Source: Bdellovibrionales bacterium (GTDB taxonomy: Bacteria; Bdellovibrionota; Bdellovibrionia; Bdellovibrionales; UBA1609). Taken from it: a stretch of 64,000 nucleotides of DNA. A program made the translations under genes and the position numbers. The notes below the pieces were generated by a model that saw only the letters and a program-made list of their open reading frames with translations, ran no database searches and was not told where the DNA came from. Location: NCBI GenBank assembly GCA_023301025.1, contig JALZUR010000037.1, positions 1-64,000 of the forward strand, given 5' to 3'. This document shows positions 35,669 through 42,818 of this stretch, in pieces; the stretch's first letter is position 1; every line of letters begins with the position of its first letter.

Positions 35669-36886
35669 ATGGACCCACTAAATAGAGACACATTTTTTCA
35701 TAAAGATAATGAGCTTTTTACAACTGTTGATGGAGTACTAACTCCTGTAAAGACTCTAATTGGTTCTTCGGAAAAACCAATTTATATTTACAGTAAATCT
35801 TGTATTGAAAAACGCATTAATGCCTATAAGTTGGCTTTTAAAGAAAAAGCTGCACATATTCATTATGCTGTTAAAGCCAATTCAAACTTAGAGGTTCTTA
35901 AGTTTATAAAGTCTCTTGGTGTAGGTGCAGATGTTGTCTCTATTGGTGAATTTAACCGAGCATTAGAAGCTGGCTTTAAAGCATCTGAAATTATTTTTTC
36001 TGGAGTAGGTAAAACTAAGTTAGAAATTAAGGAGGCTTTAACAAAAGGCTGTAGGCAGCTTAATTGTGAAAGTCTTTCTGAATTCAGACGTATTGGTGAA
36101 CTTTCTAAAGCTTTAAAAATAAAAGCCTATGTTGGTGTTCGTATTAATCCTGATATAACTGTAGAAACTCACCCATATATTGCAACAGGTTTTAGGGAGA
36201 ATAAATTTGGAGTTCCTTTAAAACAGATTTCTGAATTAGTGGAACTTGCAAAATCTTTTAAAGAGTCTGTTGAATGGGTGGGTTTAAGCTGTCATATTGG
36301 TTCTCAAATCATGACCACAGACCCCTTGGTTTTAGCAAGTCAGGCATTAGTAAACACAGCAAAAGATTTAAAAAGTTATGGCATTGAAATAAAGTCTTTA
36401 GATGTTGGAGGCGGGCTTGGTGTTGACTATCAAGATGACGATGAATCTAAAGATTTAAAAAGTATTCAAGCCTTTGGAGAAAAGGTTTGCCATGTTTTAA
36501 AAGACTTTTCGGGTGAAGTATGTTTAGAGCCTGGTAGGTCTATTGTTGCAAGATCAGGTTTACTTTTAGCACGTGTTGAATATGTAAAAACAAATGGTTT
36601 TAAAAATTTTATCGTCTTAAACACAGGAATGCATCACTTGATGAGGCCTTCTTTATATCAAGCTTATCATAAAATTGTCCCTATTGATTTTAATTCTGCT
36701 AGAAAGCTTGAGACTTTTGATGTGGTTGGACCCATTTGTGAATCTTCTGATGTTTTGGGCCATGATCGATCTTTTTATCGTCCACATGAGGAAGAGTGGG
36801 TGGCTATTTTAGATGCAGGGGCTTACGGCATGTCTATGGCCAGTGCTTACAATCATCATGAGTTTCCAGGTGAAATTTTGATGTAG
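35669..36886 (+). CDS. lysA: Diaminopimelate decarboxylase
   Basis: LysA converts meso-DAP to lysine with PLP. The 405-residue protein has the PLP-lysine segment HYAVKANSN, SCHIGSQI, GGGLGVDYQ, EPGRSIVA, the dimer-active-site motif CESSDVLG, and DAGAYGMSMAS. It follows lysC by 34 bases and likely shares its transcript. With dapD and the MpaA-like amidase it completes a compact DAP/lysine block. Confidence 0.96.
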   Translation: MDPLNRDTFFHKDNELFTTVDGVLTPVKTLIGSSEKPIYIYSKSCIEKRINAYKLAFKEKAAHIHYAVKANSNLEVLKFIKSLGVGADVVSIGEFNRALEAGFKASEIIFSGVGKTKLEIKEALTKGCRQLNCESLSEFRRIGELSKALKIKAYVGVRINPDITVETHPYIATGFRENKFGVPLKQISELVELAKSFKESVEWVGLSCHIGSQIMTTDPLVLASQALVNTAKDLKSYGIEIKSLDVGGGLGVDYQDDDESKDLKSIQAFGEKVCHVLKDFSGEVCLEPGRSIVARSGLLLARVEYVKTNGFKNFIVLNTGMHHLMRPSLYQAYHKIVPIDFNSARKLETFDVVGPICESSDVLGHDRSFYRPHEEEWVAILDAGAYGMSMASAYNHHEFPGEILM

Positions 36887-36928
36887 TAAAGCTCTTTTAG
36901 AGTCATCTCTTTAAATAAGAGTGTGCTT

Positions 36929-36961
36929 GTAAATTTTAATTGAGTACAATTTACTATTTTT
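36929..36961 (+). terminator. Probable terminator of the lysC-lysA transcript
   Basis: GTAAATT (36929-36935) and AATTTAC (36948-36954) are exact inverted repeats with a 12-base loop, followed by TATTTTTG. The stem is AT-only and therefore weak, but it is the best hairpin-plus-T-run after lysA. Confidence 0.45.
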
Positions 36962-36995
36962 GTTATTGTTACAAACATGAAAGCCTAGAGTAGTC

Positions 36996-37025
36996 TTGAC
37001 ATCAACACTTTAAGTGATGTTTTAT
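36996..37025 (+). promoter_or_regulatory. Probable promoter of thrS
   Basis: A perfect -35 hexamer TTGACA (36996-37001) is followed, 18 bases on, by TTTTAT as the -10. The spacer contains an exact palindrome CACTTTAAGTG (37006-37016), a plausible repressor site between the boxes. About 85 bases separate it from thrS; no T-box-like structure is apparent. Confidence 0.5.
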
Positions 37026-37112
37026 ATGATTAATGTATCAAAAAAACGTTATAAATATATGCACGTACCTGTATAACCTATCATCTAGTGCACTCTTCTT
37101 TAATTCTATCTT

Positions 37113-39044
37113 GTGATAAAAATATTTTTACCTGACAATTCATTCAAAGAGTTTGATCATGCACCTACAGCTTTAGAGGTTGCGCAAAGCATTGGTTCAA
37201 AGCTTGCCAAAGACACTGTTGGTGTAAAAATTAGTGGCTCTTCAGAGATCAAGGATCTTAGGTCTGTTTTGAAGGATCAAAGTAAAATTGAACTTATTAC
37301 GATTAAACAAAAAGAGGCGTGTGAAGTTATCAGACATAGTGCTGCTCATGTTTTGGCTCAAGCGACACAGGAGCTTTATCCTGGGACACAAGTAACCATA
37401 GGCCCTGTTACAGCTGATGGGTTTTATTATGATTTTTTCCGTGAAGGTGAAGCTTTTACTCCTGAGGATCTTAAAAAAATTGAAAAAAAAATGCAGCATA
37501 TTGTTAAGCAAAACCTTCCTCTTGTTAAAGAAGTTGTAAGTCGAAATGATGCTGTAGAGACATTTTCTAAACTCGGGGAAGATTTTAAAGTAGAAATTAT
37601 TAAGGAGCTTCCAGAAAACGAGGATATCTCTATTTATAAACAAGGGGATACATGGTTTGATCTTTGTCGAGGGCCTCATGTTCAAAAAACTGGTCAGATA
37701 AAAGCGTTTAAACTTATGTCTTTAGCTGGGTCTTACTGGAGAGGAGATGAGAACAAAGCTCAGCTTCAAAGAGTATACGGAACAGCCTTTGAATCTAAAG
37801 AGTCTTTAACTGAACATCTTGAGCTTTTAGAAGAAGCTAAAAAACGAGATCATAGAAAGCTTGGTAAGGATCTAAATCTTTTTAATTTTAACAATGACTA
37901 TGCCCCAGGCTCTCCATTTTTTAGTCCAAAGGGTACATTTGTTTATCAATCTTTACAGAACTATTTAAGAGAAAAGTATATTAAGTTTGGCTATCAAGAG
38001 ATCATTAGCCCTCAGATATATGATGTTGAGCTTTATCATAAAAGTGGACACTACGAAAATTACAAAGAAAATATGTTTTTTACAGAAACAGATGGAAGAG
38101 ATTTTTCTGTAAAACCTATGAACTGCCCTGGGCATTGTTTGTATTACTCTTTTAAAAAGAAGTCTTATAAAGAGCTTCCGTTAAGAATTGCTGATTTTGG
38201 TAGACTTCACCGCTATGAAAGAAGTGGTGTGATGCATGGTCTTACTAGAGTGCGTACTTTTTGCCAAGATGATGCTCATGTATTTTGTAGAATAACACAA
38301 ATCCAAAGTGAAATTGCAGAACTTATGACATTTCTTAATGAGGTATACAAAGAATTAGGAATGCCTAACTACAGAGTCTACCTTTCTACACGACCTGAAA
38401 AAAGAATGGGTTCTGACGAGATTTGGGACAAGGCTGAAGACTCATTAAAACAAGCACTTAATTCTTTAAATATACCTTATGAGATCAATGAAGGTGATGG
38501 TGCTTTTTACGGCCCAAAACTTGATATTATGTTTGTTGATGCTTTAAAAAGAGACTGGCAGTTAGGCACAATTCAATGTGATTTTAATCTGCCTAAGGCT
38601 TTTGAGTTAAGTTTTGTAAATGAAAATAATGAAAATGAAAGACCTGTAATGCTTCACAGGGCGATTTTAGGCTCAATGGAAAGATTTTTCGGAGTTTATT
38701 TGGAGCACACTGCTGGACGTCTTCCATTATGGTTATGTCCTACACAGGTTAAGGTCTTAAATGTGTCAGACAAGCATTCAGAATTTTGTATTGAGCTTAC
38801 TGAAAAGTTTAAAAGAAATGGAATTAGAGCTGAATTTGATTCTCGTGCAGAAAAATTAGGATACAAAATCAGAGAGGCGCAGCTTGAAAAAACTCCTTAT
38901 ATGATTACTTGTGGGGACGAAGAGATTGAAAGTGGCTCGATAGCTGTTAGAAAGCGAACTGGTGAAGTTGTTAAAGATGTTAATGTTGATACTTTTATCG
39001 ATGAATTGAAAGAAAAAAGTTTAAAAAGAGATCTGGAATTATAA
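37113..39044 (+). CDS. thrS: Threonyl-tRNA synthetase
   Basis: ThrS charges tRNA-Thr and edits misacylated Ser-tRNA. The 643-residue protein is full length: an N-terminal TGS domain (about 1-60; IKIFLPDNSFKEFDH), the editing domain with HSAAHVLAQA, and the class II core with RIADFGRLHRYERSG, MNCPGHCLYY (zinc Cys) and the C-terminal anticodon-binding domain. The GTG start at 37113 gives the standard N-terminus, but no Shine-Dalgarno is visible. It leads into infC. Confidence 0.97.
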   Translation: MIKIFLPDNSFKEFDHAPTALEVAQSIGSKLAKDTVGVKISGSSEIKDLRSVLKDQSKIELITIKQKEACEVIRHSAAHVLAQATQELYPGTQVTIGPVTADGFYYDFFREGEAFTPEDLKKIEKKMQHIVKQNLPLVKEVVSRNDAVETFSKLGEDFKVEIIKELPENEDISIYKQGDTWFDLCRGPHVQKTGQIKAFKLMSLAGSYWRGDENKAQLQRVYGTAFESKESLTEHLELLEEAKKRDHRKLGKDLNLFNFNNDYAPGSPFFSPKGTFVYQSLQNYLREKYIKFGYQEIISPQIYDVELYHKSGHYENYKENMFFTETDGRDFSVKPMNCPGHCLYYSFKKKSYKELPLRIADFGRLHRYERSGVMHGLTRVRTFCQDDAHVFCRITQIQSEIAELMTFLNEVYKELGMPNYRVYLSTRPEKRMGSDEIWDKAEDSLKQALNSLNIPYEINEGDGAFYGPKLDIMFVDALKRDWQLGTIQCDFNLPKAFELSFVNENNENERPVMLHRAILGSMERFFGVYLEHTAGRLPLWLCPTQVKVLNVSDKHSEFCIELTEKFKRNGIRAEFDSRAEKLGYKIREAQLEKTPYMITCGDEEIESGSIAVRKRTGEVVKDVNVDTFIDELKEKSLKRDLEL

Positions 39045-39056
39045 GATTGATAGATA

Positions 39057-39081
39057 GCTTCAGAGTTTAGAACTCTAAAGC
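39057..39081 (+). promoter_or_regulatory. Hairpin between thrS and infC
   Basis: GCTT-C-AGAGTT (39057-39067) pairs with AACTCT-A-AAGC (39071-39081), a 10-pair stem with one mismatch and a three-base loop TAG. It ends nine bases before the ribosome-binding site of infC. No T-run follows, so it is not a standard terminator; it could set mRNA stability or block ribosome access upstream of infC. Confidence 0.5.
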
Positions 39082-39089
39082 AAAGGATT

Positions 39090-39105
39090 AAGGAGGACGT
39101 GTATC
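39090..39105 (+). promoter_or_regulatory. infC ribosome-binding site and ATC start codon
   Basis: AAGGAGG (39090-39096) is a near-perfect Shine-Dalgarno sequence placed six bases before ATC 39103-39105. The frame from this ATC restores the conserved IF-3 N-terminus (RIKGKGRRPV, then REQGHKMNGDI). IF-3 genes commonly use AUU or AUC starts, through which IF-3 represses its own translation. No in-frame ATG, GTG or TTG lies between the site and the conserved region. Confidence 0.85.
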
Positions 39106-39717
39106 GCACGCATAAAAGGAAAAGGCAGACGCCCAGTTAGAGAACAAGGTCACAAAATGAATGGAGACATTCGTGCAAAAGAGATAAGAGTCGTTGCCGA
39201 TAACGGTGAAATGCTCGGAATATTTTCCGTTCCTGAGGCTGTAAATATGGCCGAAGCCAAGGGTCTTGATTTGATTGAGATAGCTCCGAACGCTAAACCA
39301 CCGACGTGCAAGATCATGGACTATGGAAAATGGAAGTATGAGAATAAGAAAAAAGCTGCTGAGGCGAGAAAAAAACAAGTTATTGTGTCTATCAAAGAGG
39401 TGCAGCTTAGGCCTAGAACTGAAGATCATGATCTTGAGACCAAATTAAAACACGCTACTAAATTTTTGCTTGGTGGAGACAAGGTTAAAGTAAATCTAAG
39501 ATTTTCTGGACGTGAAATGGCTCACCAAGAGCTTGGACGTGAGCTTTTAATGAAGGTTACGAAGAAATTAGATGATATTTCGATTGTTGAACAAGAGCCT
39601 AAAAGCGAAGGGCGACATCTTTTTGTTATGCTTGCCCCAGATTCAAAGAAAATTAAAGAGTGGGAAAAAAATAAAAAAGCAGAAGAGCAAGAGAGTTTAG
39701 AACAAAAAGAAGCCTAA
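39103..39717 (+). CDS. infC: Translation initiation factor IF-3
   Basis: IF-3 binds the 30S subunit and checks start-codon pairing. From the ATC start the protein is 204 residues. It has the N-terminal domain segments IRVVADNGEMLGIFS and GLDLIEIAPNAKPPTCKIMDYGKWKY, and the C-terminal KEVQLRPRTEDHDLETKLKHATKFL and KVNLRFSGREMAHQELG. The ATG at 39157 lies inside the conserved region and would truncate it. IF-3 discriminates against AUC, so the start suggests autoregulation. The usual partners rpmI and rplT do not follow; the next gene is convergent motB. Confidence 0.96.
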   Translation: MARIKGKGRRPVREQGHKMNGDIRAKEIRVVADNGEMLGIFSVPEAVNMAEAKGLDLIEIAPNAKPPTCKIMDYGKWKYENKKKAAEARKKQVIVSIKEVQLRPRTEDHDLETKLKHATKFLLGGDKVKVNLRFSGREMAHQELGRELLMKVTKKLDDISIVEQEPKSEGRHLFVMLAPDSKKIKEWEKNKKAEEQESLEQKEA

Positions 39718-39720
39718 GCA

Positions 39721-40452
39721 CTAGAAGGGGAGTTTATTCATAATTTTAACAACAACTCTTCTATTTTTTGTATTGATCTCTTCATCTGAAAGTTCAGCTG
39801 CATTTTCACCTGCTACGACCGGTCTAGTTTCTCCGAACCCAATAGTTAATATCTGATCTTTAGAAAAACCTGTATCTTCAAAAAGCCTTGCGATAGCATT
39901 TGCTCTAAGGCTCGAAAGTTCCCAGTTACTTGCAACTAAACCTCTGTTTATTGGCACGCTATCTGTGTGACCTTCAATTAGTATTTTTTTATCAGACGTT
40001 TGCTCTTGTACAGAGCTTGATATGTCGTCCATAAGTTTTTCAGCTTCGTCTTTTAACTGAATTGAACCAGAAGTGAATAAAACTTTTCCTGTAAAATTAA
40101 TTGTAATGTTTGATTTGTTTACTTCAACATTGACTGATTCTGACAGTCCTTTTTCACTTAACAGGCCTTTTAAGTCTTCACCAATTTTTTCAAATTCATT
40201 TGTAACATCAACTTCACCACCAGTAAATTCAGCAATCTGTTCACCAAATGAAGTAAACTTTTCTTCATCAAATGTACCCAAAGATGTCATTAAAGCAAAA
40301 AACCCCATTAAAAGTGTCATAAGATCTGCGTAACTTATGAGCCAAACACCTTCAGTTTCTTCTTGTGCTTCAGGTATTAAGGCGTGCTCTTCAAGTTCAG
40401 CTTTGGCTTGATCGAGTTCGTCTTGAAGTTGATTGTAATCTAACTTTTCCAT
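39721..40452 (-). CDS. motB: MotB flagellar stator protein
   Basis: A 243-residue protein with a short acidic cytoplasmic N-terminus, a membrane helix (about 37-57) containing the proton-binding Asp43 in GVWLISYADLMTLLMGF, and an OmpA-like peptidoglycan-binding domain (about 120-240; LIEGHTDSVPIN, NWELSSLRANAIARLF, IGFGETRPV). It pairs with MotA in the flagellar motor. It ends three bases from infC on the opposite strand and starts three bases after motA, so motA-motB form an operon. Confidence 0.93.
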   Translation of the reverse strand: MEKLDYNQLQDELDQAKAELEEHALIPEAQEETEGVWLISYADLMTLLMGFFALMTSLGTFDEEKFTSFGEQIAEFTGGEVDVTNEFEKIGEDLKGLLSEKGLSESVNVEVNKSNITINFTGKVLFTSGSIQLKDEAEKLMDDISSSVQEQTSDKKILIEGHTDSVPINRGLVASNWELSSLRANAIARLFEDTGFSKDQILTIGFGETRPVVAGENAAELSDEEINTKNRRVVVKIMNKLPF

Positions 40453-40455
40453 TTT

Positions 40456-41271
40456 TTAAGCAGCCTTATCCATGTCAGACCCACCAGGTGCATTTTTTCT
40501 TTTAACAAGGGCTCTTTCGCTTGGAAGAAGATAGCTTTTTAGGTTCTCTTCAACAATAACAGGATGTTTTTTTTCTCTAATCATTTGAAGCCCATCAATG
40601 GTCATTTTTCTAATAATTTTATCTTGTTTGTTAAACTTAGCTAAATTTTCTCCAACTGGAATAAAAATAAAGTTAGCAACTGCAATACCGTAGAGTGTAG
40701 CGACAAGGGCAGTGGCCATTGCAGGCCCTACACTATTAATTGCGTCTGCTCCACCTAAGCCTTGCATCAGGGCTATGATTCCGACAACAGCACCTAAAAG
40801 ACCAAACGCAGGAGGAAACTTAGCAAGAGTTGTAAACATATGAGCATCTTCAGAATAGCGTACATAATGAGTGTTAGCTCTTTTCGTTAAAATAAGATTA
40901 ACCTCTTTACTTGTAAAGACACCATCTAAAAGAAGTTGAACGCCTTCTTTTAAAAATAGATTTTGGATTTTATCAAGATTGTCTTTTAAGTAGTTGTCAT
41001 CAGTTCTGTATTTTGCCGAAATATTAACAATCTCTTCAATTATGCTTGAGTATTGATTTTCTTTTCCTTTTAAAACTTTAGACAGAAAAAGCTTCATGAG
41101 CTTTGTCAGATTTTTTATATTAAAGCTAAGTAAGGCTGCCGCAAGCGTACCACCTAAAACTATAACAGCTGCATGCCAGTCAAGAAATATAACTGAGTCT
41201 TTTACAGAGCTCAGTGCGACCACTAAAAAAACACTAATGGCCAAAATTAAGCCGAATAAAGAACTGTTCAT
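40456..41271 (-). CDS. motA: MotA flagellar stator protein
   Basis: A 271-residue protein with four membrane segments: about 5-22, 32-50, and two near the C-terminal half containing FGLLGAVVGIIALMQGLGG and MATALVATLYGIAVANFIFIP, the MotA core. It forms the pentamer around MotB that drives the flagellum. I start it at ATG 41271, which has a GGAGA site eight bases upstream; a longer frame from 41343 has none. The C-terminus ends in a Lys/Arg-rich tail. It is divergent from the GYF gene. Confidence 0.93.
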   Translation of the reverse strand: MNSSLFGLILAISVFLVVALSSVKDSVIFLDWHAAVIVLGGTLAAALLSFNIKNLTKLMKLFLSKVLKGKENQYSSIIEEIVNISAKYRTDDNYLKDNLDKIQNLFLKEGVQLLLDGVFTSKEVNLILTKRANTHYVRYSEDAHMFTTLAKFPPAFGLLGAVVGIIALMQGLGGADAINSVGPAMATALVATLYGIAVANFIFIPVGENLAKFNKQDKIIRKMTIDGLQMIREKKHPVIVEENLKSYLLPSERALVKRKNAPGGSDMDKAA

Positions 41272-41471
41272 CTTTGTCTCCTGTTCCTTAATGAGATCGG
41301 CAATATGATGAAGCTTATTAATAAATTCAAAAAGATGTTTCATAAAAATGCAGATTCAACTTTAGTCGTAATCTTACATAGGTCTGGTTATCTGTAAAAT
41401 AAGTATATACTAAGGTTGGTGTTTTAAATTGAATTATATAAATAAAGAATAAAAAAATATAATATTACAGT

Positions 41472-42806
41472 GTGGAAATAGATAATTATCAAAAAAATGA
41501 AGATGGTCGTTTATCAATTTTAATTGATAAAGGAAGAGAAAATAGAGATTGGTATGTTTTTAGGGATCAAAAGCACTTTGGTCCTTTTACTTACGAAGAT
41601 ATAACAGATTTTATAAGTGAAGGCCAAATTCTTTTAAATCATCATATTTGGAGACCAGGATTTAAGTCTTGGAGAAGAATAAATAAAATACAAGAGTTTT
41701 CAAGCTATTCAATTGTAGGATCTGAAAATAAAAATTTCTCTGATATTGAATTTGAAAAGAATTTAGACTTAAGTATTGAAGATCAGGTTTTTAAGGATGA
41801 TGTAGTAAATAATATTAAAATATCCAAACTGCCGCCACTTGAACTAGAGAAGATTAAGAAGTACAAGCGAAACAACTACTACCTATCAGGAGCACTAGCT
41901 TTTATCTTAGCAGCAGGTACTTTAGGTTATGTATTTAGTGATAGACGATTAAATTCATTTGAAAATTTAAATGTTTATCAGAAAGAAAAGCTAACAAATA
42001 TCAGTAAAACAAAACAGAGTGATACAGATATAAGATTTGATGGCTTTTTAAGTGTAGTAGAAAAAGGTGATCCTGTTTTTGTTTTTGCATCAAATTTAAA
42101 AAAAGAAACGGCCATAAGTTACAGTCTAAGATCTGTAAAAGACACTCTTGTTGGAAGTCATAGGTTAAAGCTAATAAACAGTGTAAAAACAGCTGAAATA
42201 TTTGAAAGTAAACCTCTAAGAATAGAAAATGGTTTATTTATTAAGCAAGGTGAGTACAACCTGAAAGTCATGTGCAGCACATGTAGTGACAAAGTACTGT
42301 TAGAGAAAAAAGTAAAATATTTCCCAAAGGGAGAAGCTGCTTACACAGCAAGTCTAACTAAGTTTAATGAAAGTCTTAATAGTTCTAAAAAATTAGAGAT
42401 CGAAGAATTAGAAAACATAGTAAATACAGCGAAAAAACAGCTTCTTCTTACAAAGTCTAATTTTAAGACTAGAACAACAAAAAGACAGTGGTCAAAATTT
42501 TCAAGCACATGGCTTGTAAATCAAAATGAACTTATTAGTTTACTATCTCAGCTAGATAAAATAGATATGCAAGAAAAAATTTATCACTTAGACCTTTACT
42601 TGAGTCTTAAAAAAGCTGTGCAGACAACTTTTGAACTTCATATGGCACAAGAGCAAAGTTTTAGTTTAGAGAAAGATAAAAAAATAATGAGTACTTTAAC
42701 TAAAGGTGTGAATAAGAATGAACTCACAATCAATTCAATAGATAATAAAGTTAAAGCAGCTCAAATAAAAATAAAAAAAGAAATTTCTAAATCAAAGATA
42801 AGCTAA
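41472..42806 (+). CDS. GYF_2-domain single-TM protein
   Basis: A 444-residue protein starting at GTG. Residues about 25-75 are a GYF_2-type domain (WYVFRDQKHFGPFTYEDI, IWRPGFKSWRRI), which in other proteins binds proline-rich peptides. A charged stretch follows, then one membrane helix (about 136-156; YYLSGALAFILAAGTLGYVF) and about 285 residues predicted periplasmic, with a Cys pair (CSTC) and helical, Lys-rich C-terminal region. The closest architecture I know is GltJ of the Myxococcus gliding machine (zinc ribbon, GYF, TM, TonB), but there is no zinc ribbon or TonB domain here. The next gene is 12 bases downstream. Confidence 0.78.
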   Translation: MEIDNYQKNEDGRLSILIDKGRENRDWYVFRDQKHFGPFTYEDITDFISEGQILLNHHIWRPGFKSWRRINKIQEFSSYSIVGSENKNFSDIEFEKNLDLSIEDQVFKDDVVNNIKISKLPPLELEKIKKYKRNNYYLSGALAFILAAGTLGYVFSDRRLNSFENLNVYQKEKLTNISKTKQSDTDIRFDGFLSVVEKGDPVFVFASNLKKETAISYSLRSVKDTLVGSHRLKLINSVKTAEIFESKPLRIENGLFIKQGEYNLKVMCSTCSDKVLLEKKVKYFPKGEAAYTASLTKFNESLNSSKKLEIEELENIVNTAKKQLLLTKSNFKTRTTKRQWSKFSSTWLVNQNELISLLSQLDKIDMQEKIYHLDLYLSLKKAVQTTFELHMAQEQSFSLEKDKKIMSTLTKGVNKNELTINSIDNKVKAAQIKIKKEISKSKIS

Positions 42807-42818
42807 GGAAATCCGAAA

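Noticed and set aside
36887-37112. T-box or tRNA in the gap before thrS
   Set aside because: No T-box core sequence, no GTTCRANTC arm and no cloverleaf; only a terminator-like hairpin and a promoter are seen.
41272-41343. Longer MotA start
   Set aside because: The upstream ATG lacks a ribosome-binding site, and the extra 24 residues are not typical of MotA; GGAGA lies correctly before ATG 41271.
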